Shown: piece by piece, positions 47,864 through 60,424 of the stretch
Numbering within the stretch: position 1 is the first letter of the stretch
Layout of the letters: each line of letters begins with the position of its first letter
Source of the DNA: Reticulitermes speratus
Taxonomy: Eukaryota; Arthropoda; Insecta; Blattodea; Rhinotermitidae
Direction: 5' to 3'
NCBI GenBank assembly: GCA_021186555.1
Contig: JAJKFL010000042.1
Location: 44,424,980 to 44,488,979, forward strand
Length of the DNA stretch: 64,000 nt
Position numbers and translations under genes: made by a program
Notes under the pieces: generated by a model
Told to the model about the DNA's origin: nothing
Databases searched by the model: none
Seen by the model: only the letters and a program-made list of their open reading frames with translations

Positions 47864-50019
47864 TAAGATTATTTTGACAAGATTAGTGCCAGGTGATATT
47901 TCAATACCAATGTGAGTCATGGGTCCAAGTGTGTTTATTTCAGGGAAAGCATTTGCTGTGTATTTGAGGAACATTTTTCCATTAAAATGTGATTTTCTTG
48001 TCACTGTCAAATACTCTGAGCTGAAATGTGTTCTGTTTCAGAACTGCTCCACTAAGCTGGAGATGGTGTTTTCTTCCTGATTGCATGGCCTCATGTTTAT
48101 CATAGAAATTGTGATTGGAAAAAGACAACTACCAAAACTTGTATAAATCAGCTGTTTGAATGAATGTATGCCAGTAAAGAGAGAGTCATCAGTGACTGAC
48201 TGCCTTACGTAAGATATGGATAATATGTTTGAGTGATAAAATTGTTTTAACAAGAAGAAAACAAACCTTGCACTGCAACAGGACATCTTTTGATGAATTT
48301 TTCTCTTGTAGACATTGTGCCATACATATATTTAATGAAATGTACAAAATATTTTGTAAATTTCTGGGTTATATATCTCCAAAGAGGAGGCCATTTAACC
48401 TATGAATTATGTTACTGATGTACCTTGGCATCTTGTATCTTGACAAAAGTTTCATATTATTCTAAGGCCTACAAGGACACATTTCAGGGGTATGCATTAA
48501 ATGGTGCTAGTTTCCCACCTCAGAATTTCACATTGATGCAACATTGTTGCTACTAGTAAATTAAATGTATAAAATTGGAATATGTGAGATGATGTTCATA
48601 TCAGCTTTCATGAATATCTGTCCATTGTTTCATATGTTATGAGGGATCGTACAGACTTGTGAAAGGATAAATGCAAATAGACATGATGATACCATATGCC
48701 TGTAGTTTATTATAAAACAAAGATACTAGGCAAATTAATAAGATTTTAATCATGTCGTCAATTTCTCTGGGAGAAAATGTAAAACAGGACATAGGGCTGT
48801 TGTAGAATATTGTTTTAGATTGTATGATCTAACCCTGACCCCTTTTTGTGGTCTTGCGGATCATGACACTGGTAATACCAGGTTAATGTTGTGTTGTAGG
48901 TTGCTAAAAATTGTATTATTACATGCTCTCTCTGTTACAAAATGTTGTTTTTGTTTGTAGTAGTAGTAGTCACATACATTTGCATATAGTATTATAATTT
49001 TATGTTAACCACACTTTGTTGTTTGAAAACAGTTGTCATTCATTGAATGATATAATTTAAAATCATGAAGAACCTTGGTTCTGACCTCCACCCGGATTAC
49101 GTAGGGTTTGTAATAGACAAATCTTGTTTTCCTGTTTGTCTTTCTCTTCTTAGAAGTTTCTTCAGTATTTTGTATAGTAGCATTACTAAAGATTCTGTCA
49201 AATTTATAGATTGTACTGAGTCTATAAATCGGTTATTGAAATCGTTTTTAATTTGCAGTATTAATATTGGTGTAGTTGTCAACAGTGTATGTTTGCTTGC
49301 TATAGCTATAGTATGTAGGCCTACATATTCCCGTGATATGGTTATGTATTGCGTATTTCATATAACTGTTGAAAATGAATCATAATAGTGAAACATATTA
49401 AGAAAAGTGCAGGAAATACTTCAGTCGTGGTTGGAAAATCTAACCTTTGTGGATGATTGAAGATGATGGATTTTGATTGCCAGGAATTGGATGTGTCATA
49501 TAAAGTTGTAAAAATGATATCACTTCTTTGGCACACATGATAGCGAGAATGACTGGGAGCGTACAGTTTGTGGTTGGTCACAGTATCCACAACTGATGAA
49601 ATTACTGTATATTTACTTGCAAATCTCAAAATATTTTAGGTAATAAATTTTACCTGAAGGAAGTATCCCCACAGAACTATTAGGTGCCATATGTTTTGAG
49701 TGTAAATACGCTTACTTTGTCATCCATTATGGAGGTCAAGTGAGAATACAAACATATTTTGACTAGTGTAAAGAGATGAGTAATGCAGTGTTGCAGTGAT
49801 TCATATTAGTGTTAACTGCTGCTTTTCTCTCTCTTAATGTGTCTTGTGTAGATTCATTTGGGATGATGCAATTAGAGAATCAGACCTATTTCAAAGGACA
49901 CATTCAGTGTGGATATGAAATATTTCTGTATTTGTTAATTATTACACCATAAATCGGGCTCTGTGAACTGAGTGAAAAGATATTATTTGTATCTGACCAT
50001 CTGCATTTTGTTCCAAACA

Positions 50020-50255
50020 GATTGGCATAGCAATGAGACACTAGACTTGTATTCAGGAGGTGCCTGGATTGAATCTTGGCAGGGACACCAATTATCCTGA
50101 GGTATTCTGGTTTTCCTCAGTCCCTCCAGACAACTACCAGTATATATGTCAATTATTTCATGCTCACTTTCTTCCAAATCCCCAGTTCATCAACTGCCAT
50201 CATTCAAAGCTATATAATCTTCAGTACTGACAGTGTCATTAAATAACCTGCAACC
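50020..50255 (+). repeat. SINE family B, full length
   Basis: The head reads TGGCATAGCAATGAGACAC with box B-like TGGATTGAATCTTGG. The body has GGTTTTCCTCAGTCCCTCC and the end ACAGTGTCATTAAATAACC. Confidence 0.65.
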
Positions 50256-50489
50256 TGCATCTTACTCTTTGCCTTTAGATTACAGTACTGTGAGACATGA
50301 TGCTGTATAGTTTGATAGATAGGTGCCTGTGCTTCATAGTATCCTGTTGTCACCATCTTCATGGTAGAATAGGATTCTGGCTGTAAACTTTATACAGAGA
50401 CAAGTCCCAACAAGATTGCTGTGTCTTAAAATCTGTGAATGAGGGTGGGGTGTGTGAAATTTGAGGATATGACACCACTGAACATCAAG

Positions 50490-50613
50490 ATTATGGTCTT
50501 CTGGATGTGATGTGATGTAATTTGATCTTCCTGAAGTTGGAGGCAAGAGGTTCGTCTGAAACACTGGTACCTACGAGTATTTACCACAGTACGTGGTGTA
50601 ACACCCTCAAGAC
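50490..50613. repeat. Foldback element with second-subfamily core
   Basis: GATTATGGTCTTCTGGATGT and AAGACCATAATC are inverted ends. The inside, at 50531-50567 on the plus strand, reads CTGAAGTTGGAGG...TCGTCTGAAACACTGGTA. Confidence 0.6.
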
Positions 50614-50879
50614 CATAATCTTAATGTTCACCACTCTGAGAATCTTAAATCACATACTCTTTTCCTTGCTAATAAAGCAATGTGTGAGATTTGAGAGACA
50701 GACCATGACTGATGGAATTCCGGTGTGTATCCTGTTGAATCCTGCCTGTTACAATTCTGCAGGTGTGAGAGAGTAGGTGCTTGTGCCAGAGAAAGAGAGA
50801 GAGGTGACTTAATTAATTATGTCAGTTGTTAAGATTGTATGGCGTGGGTGGTAGATGAATGAATGAGTATGCAGCATTC

Positions 50880-51035
50880 GTCAAATGATACAGGTGGGAA
50901 AAACCGAAGTAGTCAGAGAAAAACTTGATCCAATACTACTTTGTCCATCACAAACCCCTCATGGACTGACTTGGAATTTAACCTGGGACTCCACAGTGAA
51001 AGGCCAGAGACTAGCTGCTTGAGCTATGGCATGAC
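50880..51035 (-). repeat. SINE family B, minus strand
   Basis: CCTGGGACTCC (box B-like on the minus strand), GGAAAAACCGAAGTAGTCAG and a CAAGCAGCTAGTCTC-type block match family B in reverse. Confidence 0.45.
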
Positions 51036-52354
51036 CTAAACGATGGTGCAAGTACGACCTGATTCAGTTCAGGTATCCCATCTGCTGGAGCTCCAGGGAG
51101 TGTTGTTCCAGTGACTACATTCTTGCCCCATATACTGGAAACATTTTCAACTCAGTTTTGTCTCCTGTAATTCTCTGAAAACACCGACATCATTCAGTGT
51201 GTACAGAAGTGTGTATTTGCAATAGTGCTGTTGAAGGTGTTTGCTGAAAGGTATTTGTGACGTTTTGAACAGCTAAACCCAATATTGTGGCAGCGAAAGG
51301 ATTGTTTAGTCTTTGTAATTGCATATTGAAGAGGTATGTCTCCTGTCTGTAATACTTCGCAAGTTTTTTTTAATTCGCTGCTTTATATTTAAGTATTCTC
51401 TGTCAGTGTAAAGTATATGTAATGTATACAAGGTATAACAAGGTATAAAAGTATTTATCCTTTGTGTGTAAAACTTTGTTTTACTCTGAAGGCTTCAGTC
51501 AGTGGTAATACATGTTATTTAATTTGTTAAGGGGTCTTAGGTGTCCCAAGTATAGCTTTAATATCATAACGTACTCTGAATGTCCATTTTTTTGTGTTCT
51601 ATAATTTTAACTTGTAAAATTTAAATAGTCGTTCGTATTTATAATAGGTTATGTGACAGAATGTGTGTTCTGTTGATTGTATCATGACAAATTTAATTTT
51701 TGTATTATACGTACAGTATGTTTAATCATACGCTCAATCTTTAGATATCTGCACATGACAGAATTTTGTTTGCAGGATCATATTTTGGTGTTTTAAGATG
51801 TGATTTATCATATTCTTGCCCCTTATTTCCTTCAGTCAATGTCTGACTATCAATTCAGTTTTTTTTTGTATTTGTTGAAGTCCATCCACCATTTTGCCAC
51901 ACAGTGCAGTTTTCATCTTCCTGTTAAAAGGTGTGCATTGATTATGCTGGTTGGTATAACCTCAGCAGACCCAGTGAACATCAGATGAGGGTAAAGGTGA
52001 TTTTAAGCAGATGGCGATCACTGGTACTATTCGTTTGCCAGATAACCCGCAAGCTAGCGAAAGTATGCATACAATTCTACTTTATTACTTGTGAAAAGAA
52101 AACATTTTTGCTGCTTGTGATGTTGGGTGATGAATTATCTGTAATTGATGTATGATGTATTTATTCAGCCTTTTATTTCTAAATTTTGGCGAGAATATTA
52201 CAAACAACATTTTACCAGAATAAATTGAATTGTTCAGGGTGTGGAGTATATAACTATGAATATTTGTAAAGCTTTCATAATTTTTTTTACTGTGAGAAAT
52301 ACCTAAAAATAAAAATGTGTGTTCATAAATTCACACAACTTTATGTCACATTTC

Positions 52355-52495
52355 CTGGGGCCCACCCAGCCTCTTATCCAACGGATATCAGTGGCTTGTT
52401 CCGTGAGAGTACAGCGGCTGGTGCTTGAAACTGAACACTCGCCTCACTCATCTAGTGTCGGGCAAGAATGTGTGTAGCGTAGGGACAACTTTACG
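52355..52495 (+). repeat. SINE family A fragment
   Basis: GGGGCCCACCCAGCCTCTTA, GAGTACAGCGGCTGGTGCTT and ACTCATCTAGTGTCGGG match the family A body. Confidence 0.6.
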
Positions 52496-53214
52496 TTTAC
52501 ATAACGTGATCATTGTATGAAGCTTTAAATTAAGTTTTGACATGTATGCACAGCATAACAAAGCCTATGCATTTTCTCCATTATTCCCTCTGTATTTTGA
52601 AGTTTTCAGTGCTCATTTTTTTTTTGTGCTTTAGAAATGGGGTAAAATTGGTAATTTAAAGCAAAACGTTGATAAATCCAAGTACTGTATTTTAAATGTG
52701 TGTTTCTATTTTTACACAACAAACACATGATGGCTGAAATCTTGCAAACTGTAAGTAAATAGGACTACAGTGAACTCTGCCATTAAATTTGATGCAGCTA
52801 GTCAATGTTGGTGTACAAGTCTACTTAATCAATTTGTCAAGAAATCAAAAGTAGAAATTTTCACTTGTCATTGTTATTGCGCATGCCTAAAGAAAATTGT
52901 ATATGTATGTGTTTGGATGGGGGGTACATGTGTGTCTTATGTACCGTTTTTAATATAGTATGCAAAGCACAATGTTGGAGGACTGAAACAGACTTTTGAA
53001 CACAGTATACATGCAAGCAAATTTATATATTTCCACATGGGAGGATTATTAGGCCAATTAAAGCAGTGACTTAAGGGTTTTTTTTTTAAATTCAATACTG
53101 TATATAAGCCCGGAAATGTGCGAGTAGTGTCCTCTTTTGTCTCTGAAACCGTAAAACTTTAAGGGAACATTCATTTACGTAAAATGTGTTATCCGTCTTT
53201 ATAACTTTGCTTGG

Positions 53215-53460
53215 AACAATTTTTCCGTCAATAAGGGTTGAGCGACTTTCTCTGATTTGCGCAGAGGTGTATATAAATCCATATGTAAAGTCTGTGCTAC
53301 TTTTCTAAGGTTTCAACCAAGGAGGTAGTGGCTAAACTGTGTAAAATTACCTTTGATTGCCCAGTATTAAGGTTCATGAAAATCGGTTCAGCTGTTTTAG
53401 AGTGGTTATATGCGTTCAGACGGACAGACAGAAAGACAGACAGTGATTTTAGTACAGGGA
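53215..53460 (+). repeat. Dispersed repeat with GAAAATCGGTTCAGC motif
   Basis: TTCATGAAAATCGGTTCAGC followed by GTTCAGACGGACAGACAGA is a combination common in insect repeats. Related strings lie at 2450-2560 and 41010-41060. The class is not certain. Confidence 0.5.
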
Positions 53461-53639
53461 TAAGAAGACCTAAGAATATGCAAGCAGCTGCTGTTAACAC
53501 TCGACATTCTGTTGCTGTCCTAGCGTTTCCATGGTGTTGGTGTTTCAGGTCACAGAAAACAATTTTTGAACGCACTCACCCAAACTCATACCCAATTACC
53601 TGACCCACATGGCAGCACTAACCTATTATCTGTGGTACT

Positions 53640-53894
53640 AACCTCTTACGTGCCAAACGCGCCCCCATCGCACGAAGCACGGATTACCGAAGAAGTAAGG
53701 AAATAACGTGAAATTAACGTTTCTGTTTCGTGTGGTTGGACGTGTGTCAGGTCTTGGCGAAGATTTCGTGTGATTCAGTGTCAGTTGGCGAGTGAAATAT
53801 GGACAGTAGCATTCACAACCTGTTGCATCTGTATCTCTTGTAAAATGAACATGAACTGCAATTTTTCGGCCTGGGCGTTTCATCATGGATCAAG
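53640..53894 (+). promoter_or_regulatory. Candidate promoter and first exon of a downstream gene
   Basis: CpG density rises sharply here. TCAGT-type initiator strings lie at about 53768-53785. A GC-balanced leader leads to ATGGATCAAG, followed by the consensus donor GTAAGT (GT at 53895). A start at 53885 would give Met-Asp-Gln before the intron; an alternative start at 53845 gives 17 residues. No second exon was recognised downstream in the window, so this rests on the donor and composition alone. Confidence 0.35.
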
Positions 53895-54294
53895 GTAAGT
53901 CCGTTATAATTCGATATCACGTAACTTGTTATTGGGAACGCTGTGGTAACCGCGTAAATGATTTGCGGGTTTATCATTCTAAAATAGCCACATTCAACTG
54001 TCACTGAATTTGGGGTTAAGTGAAAGTGTATTAGAATAATACAGAAGATTATAAGGCAGTTAGGCTCCTCATTGTAAAGATAACCCGTCACTAAAATATT
54101 TTGGGTATTGGTAGCGTATTGTTTGTATGTGCGATCTTTAGTGTAGAAAATTGGACGGAAGGTAGTGACCGGAGGTTCCTTCTAAATGTTACCCCGAAAC
54201 GTTACAACGCCGTTTCCCAGAAGACCATGCGTGGCCATGTTAAAATAAATTTTAGGAAATTGAATGTAAGGTTATGTACTGGATTTGTGTGGTA

Positions 54295-54420
54295 CAGTGA
54301 CGGGTTTCTGTGAAGACGGTAACGAACATTCGGTCTGCATAAAAGGCAATAAATTTCTTGACAAGCTGTACGACCATTCGCTTCTCAAGGATTCTGCTTC
54401 ATGGCGTTGGATACTCCGAA
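54295..54420 (+). mobile_element. Old LINE 3' end
   Basis: TGAAGACGGTAACGAACATTC, AATTTCTTGACAAGCTG and CTCAAGGATTCTGCTTCATG are diverged forms of the LINE 3' end at 29750-29845. Confidence 0.65.
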
Positions 54421-54892
54421 TTATGTCTTATACTGTGCCCTTTGGTGTTTACCGGTAGTATTTGTTAAAGCGAAGCGAATAATTGCAAGCAAATTAAGAA
54501 AGTTATTTTCTGTCGTAACCTCTCGGCCTGAGGTCACTTTGATATAGTCTATCTGATGTCGTGAGTGAAACAGTGTATTTCCCCTCTTACAGTGCTTCTG
54601 ATTTATGTTTGGAGGGTACCCGGTTCTCATCAAGACCGTTGTGACGGAGGTCATGAACCGTGACTGTCTTGTTGTCTTATCACATCTTTACATTTACATA
54701 AATACGTTTCAGAAATCCAGACTTCTTTCATCGACGATTGAATATGAAACAAGTCACTGCTCCTCATTCGTGTAATCAGACGTTTCGTAACACCAGAAGC
54801 ACCGTAAAGTAAACGTAGCAAACAATAATTTGTAATATATTTATAGTCCGACAAATGTACAATTTAATCACATTAATTGTGTAACACTGTTC

Positions 54893-54930
54893 TGCATGTT
54901 TCGAACCCTTAATTCCGGTTCATCCTCAGG
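54893..54930 (-). ncRNA. Hammerhead-like motif with strong stem II
   Basis: The minus strand reads CTGAGGATGAACC...GGGTTCGAAACATGCA. CTGANGA and GAAAC are intact, and stem II (GAACC/GGTTC) pairs. Stem III is no longer palindromic. Confidence 0.45.
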
Positions 54931-56284
54931 GACTCATCATCTCAAATTACACACGTTTACATTAATTGGTACAATTGTTTACATAGTAAAAACTGAATAA
55001 CATGAATTCTTTACAATCGTGTTTATACGCTGGTTAAAATAAATAAAAGGTGAAAAATGTAGTTGGTTGTTTCAAGTCTTACATTGGTTAAAATGTTAAA
55101 AGTTGAATAATCTGTGTTGTTTTGATATCCTGAAACATACAATATCTAAGATAAGACTGATAGTTGTATTTAAGTTAATGTGAATTTTCGTAGGTAGAAC
55201 GCAATATAATAAAGCTACTAGTTCCAATAACAAACTAGAAAATAAATTTTATACCAGAGTGATTAATCTGACAAACATTGTTTTTACTAAAGAAGAGCTG
55301 GATATCCTGGCAATATATACAATCTAATATTGATGAAAAACTTCAATGAATAATATTAAGTTAATAATTTGTAAGTAAAAGAGAAATGGCTCGTGAATAG
55401 ACCAACATTTTAAGCCTGTTTCGGCGCCATTGAGCCAAACTCCCGAGCCGAATAACCCAACGTTTGCATTAAGCTATTTAGGTATATTACGAAATAGACA
55501 TCGATCCGTCCATAATGCCATAATGATGTCACCTCAACCATAAATGCATCGCATTCTCTTTCATCATAACAAGACCAATAACAACTACAACTGTCATCAT
55601 CATCATCATCATCATCATCGCTTTATGCCCCCACGTTTCACGCCAAATTACATAACCTAGCGGATAACACAAGTGAAGCATTTTGCGTGTTTGAATTTTG
55701 AACCTCTGGGTTATGACTTGTAATTTTGTACGTTTCTACCAACGTTTCGAAGGAACCTGCTATTTTCCGTCTTCAGAACAACTGCCTACGAGACTAAAAT
55801 GTGACATGACGCACTGCCCCGAGAGCCTCTATGTCACTGTTACTCAAACTGCGTGCAAACAGTAGATCGCATTATCGACATTTCGACATAATGGAGTCGG
55901 CCAGACGTAGGTGTAGGATCTAGTACACAGGTTCACCTACAGATATCATTCATTGTCTCTCTTCATTGTGAAGCACTTGTAATGGAATGGTCTTCCATAA
56001 TTCAGAGCCCAATTTACTTGAACCCGTATTAGCTGCCGTGAGCCATTGATAGCTCAGGAGGTAACAAGCTTATCGATAGGATGCCAGTAGCACGTTTAGA
56101 AGAGACTGAGGCCACCGTCTCAGTTTCTGTCCAATAGGCCTCCGGAGGGTAGGGCTAAATAAGACTGTGAGGCTGATTATTTTCTATGGTAAATATCGAG
56201 GTCAGGAATGAGGAAAGTTTTTCCTTTAACTCTTTCCAGGCTACGGGTGCACATGTAGGTCACGTTTCTTATTTTAAGTTAGTC

Positions 56285-56470
56285 CCCACCTGTCCAGACC
56301 GGCCCTGGGGCCTACCCAGCCTCCTGTACAATAGGTACCGGTCATGCCGGGGTAAAGCGGCCGGGGCGTGGCGTTGACCACCCACCCCATCTAGCGCAGA
56401 GGTTAAAGAAAGAGTAGAGCTGTACCTCTACTCCCCCTCTGGGCCTTCATGGCCTGTTCCAGGGTGAACT
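56285..56470 (+). repeat. SINE family A, 3' two thirds
   Basis: GTCCAGACCGGCCCTGGGGC, AAAGCGGCCGGGGCGTGGCG, CCATCTAGCGCAGAGG and GGGCCTTCATGGCCTG match the family. Confidence 0.75.
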
Positions 56471-56784
56471 TAACCTTTTTTTACTTTACCCCACTGAAGG
56501 AGTTAAAGCCCCATCTACAAGACGGAACGCCATAGCGTTCGAGATCCAAGAACGTCAATTTCATCTGCTAGCAGTTTAAATATGCAACATAAATCCGTTT
56601 TAGCAGACGCCTTTCACAGAACGGGTCGATGTAGAAGTAACTTTGTAGGCCTGAATTCGGCAAATGCCTGTTTCGAACCTTGGCTGGGTAATTGGCTACC
56701 CTGACTGGGTATTCGTTGACACACACACATGCCTGTATGTATGTATATATATGTATGTACGTATTTAAGTATATATGTATGTAA

Positions 56785-57205
56785 GGGGTAACAGGGGAGT
56801 GGAGAAGACTGCATAACGAGGAACTTAATGATCTGTACTCATCACCAAATATTAGTCGGGTGATCAAATCAAGAAGAAGGGAGTGGGCGGGGCATGTAGC
56901 ACGTATGGGTGAGGGGAGAGGTGCATACAGGGTTTTGGTGGGGAGACCTGAGGGAAGGAGACCACTTGGAAGACCCAGTCGTAGATGTGAGGATAATATT
57001 AAAATGGATCTTCAAGAAGTGGGATGGGGGGCATGGACTGGATTGATATGGTTCAGGATAGGGACAGGTGGCGGGCTTTTGTGAATGCGGTAATGAACCT
57101 TCGGGTTGCATAAAATGTGGGGAATTTCTTGACTAGCTGACGACCTGTTAGCTTCTCAAGAAGAACTCTGCTCCATGGAGTTAGTTAGTTAGTTAGTTAG
57201 TTAGT
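56785..57205 (+). mobile_element. 5'-truncated LINE inserted in a microsatellite
   Basis: It is very similar to 29475-29868 (GTAACAGGGGAGTGGAGAAG, GGTGAGGGGAGAGGTGCATA). It encodes [20 protein letters not shown] and [12 protein letters not shown], with frame breaks after that. It ends in TGAACCTTCGGGTTGCAT and (TTAG)6. Both flanks are TATGTATG/TATGTACG repeats, so the target was a microsatellite. Confidence 0.88.
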
Positions 57206-57456
57206 ATGTACGTATATATGTATATCGGTCCCTCCAGGAATGCGCAAGGGCAGTACCTTGATAAGGTCACAACTGTTTCTTTTGAAATTCTTTTTTATCT
57301 TCTGTCATCCGTGAATCATCATATCATTCCGCCCTGTGTAGCCTGTGTTAGTGACATTATTGTAAAAGAAACCGCAAAAAATTAAAGCTGTGTCATAATT
57401 GTGTGCTTAGACGTTATAAAATAGAAACACTATTTTTTGGTAGCCTGTGTTTAAAA

Positions 57457-57715
57457 AAGGGGCCGAGGTGGCATAGTCGGTATAGCGATCAGGCTATGAG
57501 CTCGACGGACAGAAGTTCGAATCCAGGTCGGAGCAGATTATTACATCTCCAAAAACATGCACACCGCCCCTATGGTCCACACAGTTTCCACTTCAAAGCG
57601 TACCGGGATAAAGTGGCCGGAGCCTGACCTTGACCACTCACCTCCATCTAGCGCCGAGTTGGAGACTTGGTGGAGCTATACCTGTACTCCCCCCCCCCAT
57701 ATAGGTATATGGATA
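57457..57715 (+). repeat. SINE family A, full length
   Basis: Box A-like GTGGCATAGTCGGTATAGCG and box B AGTTCGAATCCAGG. The body has AAAGTGGCCGGAGCCTGACC, CACCTCCATCTAGCGCCGAG and CTATACCTGTACTCCCC. Confidence 0.85.
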
Positions 57716-57922
57716 ACTAAGACTACAGACACACACTCACAATATGTAATACTTATTCCTTTTCCACTGCAACAATGGTTACGCGAACGCGCCTCAATGT
57801 CACATTGTACATACATTGCCTCTCTTATTACCTTTTCAAATGTTTATTCACGATTAAAATATTGATAACAAAAAAACGTTAACACGTTAAGGCATTTCGA
57901 ATAATCATTTGTATGTACTTGG

Positions 57923-58200
57923 AGCTTGGATAGCGCAGTCGGTATAGCGAGCAGGCTGCGGCCTGGAGGAAAAGGGGTTCGAATCCCGGCAGCGTCAAAG
58001 ATATCTTTTTCTCTTCTCCAAATATTCAGACCGGCTGTCACCTAGTCTCATATTCAGTGGGTGCCTTGGTTCTTTCCTGGACGCAAAGCGGCCGGGACGT
58101 GAAGTTGAACACTCGCCTCCCTCTAGTGCCGAGGTTACGAGTGGAGCTGTACCTCTACTCCCCCTTTATACCTTTATGCGGTGGACAGGGGAACCGTTAC
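57923..58200 (+). repeat. SINE family A, best-preserved copy
   Basis: Box A-like TAGCGCAGTCGGTATAGCG and consensus box B GGTTCGAATCCCGGC. The body has AAAGCGGCCGGGACGTGAAG and GAGCTGTACCTCTACTCCCC, ending in GTGGACAGGG. Confidence 0.88.
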
Positions 58201-58639
58201 ATTTTTTTAGGCGCGTTCTCGTAAGTGGCGAAAAGCGACTATTAACTTCATCGTGTCTGCCCATACGTCCGTCCGTCTGTCCGCATGTATCAGCTCCGCT
58301 CCCACTGGAAGGATTTTCGTCAAATTTGATATTGGGGATTTGTACGAATCTCTGTCGCGAAACCCGAAATTTGGTTCAATTCGGACAAAACTATCGGGCA
58401 CTTTACTTGAAAACCTGACCGTGTTTAATACTGTTCGCTGTGACATGTAGCACAACAATACAGAGGACGCATTGCTGTGCTTCCATGGCACCGATTACAA
58501 TATTTATTAAATTGTTGACCGTGCCATGTAACTTAAGAATACAAAGGGAAGGAATTGTTGCGTTTTCATGGCAACAATGATTACGCTAACGCGCCAGGGT
58601 GTTACGTTATACTATATGGCCTACCTTGTTTACTTTTAC

Positions 58640-59340
58640 GCAGGGCCGCCGAGAGCAGGTTCAGGCTCTGGTAAAAAATTAATTTCTGCCCCCCAACCCG
58701 AACAAGGGCGGACCGACTAAAAATCTTTACACTAGATTTTTATTCATATGCAAGCAAACACAAATATGTCCTTCCGTGACTCTTAGTTGCAGCGACTTGG
58801 GAGTGGTCTGAAAGGGTTTAATTTTTGCAATCGGCAAATAATGATAGTACCGAGAAAAACAAAAACATAAGCAACATAGTCGGGGCCCCCTTCCGGACCA
58901 CCGGGCCTCGGGAATTTGTACCGGCTTTCCCCACCCACCCCGTCTCGTCGGTACTGCTTTTGCGTATGTTTAATTGGGCTTTGTTGCCTTTAATTTCGTC
59001 CTGTATATTCTCGGTAAATCCATTTGGCTCTTCTGTTATTTCATTGTTACAGACGAAAGGACAGGCGATGTTTAACGGCGCTCTGCAGGGATTTGATAGC
59101 ACCTGCTGACAGTCCTCCCGTATTCCACTCTTGCACGGCTCTAAAAATGAAGTCTGTCCGTCGATGCTGTTGACAGGTTTAGGAGTCCTGTGGGAGAAGC
59201 AACCACGGAAATTGGAAGAGCTAGACTGTAATTCTGGAGCAAATATCAAGTCGAGGAGGAATATAATTGGAAATTTAAAAGAGATTTGATTGCGTTCTTT
59301 CATATCTAAGAGTCGTTTAATCGTAGTTATTGTCAAGAAA
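58640..59340. other. Unidentified repeat-like segment with a 172-codon minus-strand frame
   Basis: CAGGGCCGCCGAGAGCAGGT at 58641 resembles a hAT-type terminus, but no matching second end was found. The minus strand is open from 59336 to 58818 (172 codons): an N-terminal KFPIIFLLDLIF run, a Cys-containing middle (CKSGIREDCQQVLSNPCR) and a hydrophobic C-terminus. I recognise no domain. It may be a chance frame in a repeat, or an exon of an unknown gene. Confidence 0.25.
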
Positions 59341-60084
59341 TGTCAGAGCGATCAGAAAAAAAGAAAATTACTGGGCCAGAACGCGGCATGCCTACAGCGA
59401 GAGCTAACATCGGTTGCCTGTTTAAATCTGGTTTCCAGATCAGAATAAGACGCATGCTGTGAAGAAAAGGGAAACACTATTTCCGGAGCACAGGGAAGTT
59501 ATAATAATTCCTCAGCTGATTGCATAAATATCGAACTAATTGTTATAATTCTAAAAACTCTCAACATTTGTATTTTATTGAACCCAATATTCGTTTTCGC
59601 GTGTTGAGCTCGCATTAATTAATGCACTGATTGAAAAGTCACTCTGTACCTCAAATAAGACTATTGTCCCTTACTCAAGAGAATGCAGTTGACCTTCACA
59701 GCGTGGGTAGAGTCTCTTTAACACTCGCGACGACGTTATGAGGCAAAACATATAGATAATGTGAAAAAATGAGTCTTTGTCACTGCGTGACCTTTTATCC
59801 ACTGGTCGCAGTTTGGTAGGTGTTTCGTTTATAGCAAGCCTAAAGTGAAATTTATTCCCAGCTCCAACCGCATAGAGCACTACAGAAAATAACTATTATT
59901 TCACACGCAAAAAACACGACGGCACTTCAGCGCAATGTATTTGTAACTATAATACATGGATTACTGGTCACAAAAAAGGGACGATCAGCTTTTCCCCAGC
60001 ACAAATAGTTATCAAGGTTAAATGCAAACTCTTCAGTCAGTATCAGTAGGAATGTGTATGAAGTTGCCCTGCGAAAGCATTGAG

Positions 60085-60240
60085 ATATCTCGAGACTGGT
60101 AATGATTTGCCTGACCTCATGTGATCATACCGAGTGATCATTGAGATCTTACATGGTTTCCTCAGTCAGTGCAGGCAGGTACTGTGTGTATAATATCTGA
60201 GATTAGGCTACAACCTCTTCTCTGTCTGTCCTGTTCGACG
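60085..60240 (+). repeat. SINE family B fragment
   Basis: TGGTTTCCTCAGTCAGTGCA and CTGAGATTAGGCTACAACC are family B blocks. Confidence 0.4.
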
Positions 60241-60424
60241 CCATAGTGAATCACTGGCAGCGTGTTTAAAAACGGTAACTAAGGTAAAATTGTCCTGTGT
60301 ACGCCATGATTGCATATGGGGGGAGTGGAGATAGGGCCGGCCCGAGACATGTGGGGGCCCCGGACGGGTTAATAATTTGGGGCCCCCGTCAGGCGAATAA
60401 TTCGGCATCCCGATATAAACTTTT

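Larger units (their letters stand above)
47341..53100 (+). other. Probable trehalase 3' UTR and downstream flank
   Basis: This region is CpG-poor like the gene body, and I recognise no coding sequence. AATAAA-type signals lie at 47858-47863 and later near 49642, 50671 and 52221. Which one ends the transcript cannot be decided from sequence. SINE and foldback copies are listed separately; the rest is unclassified. Confidence 0.5.
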
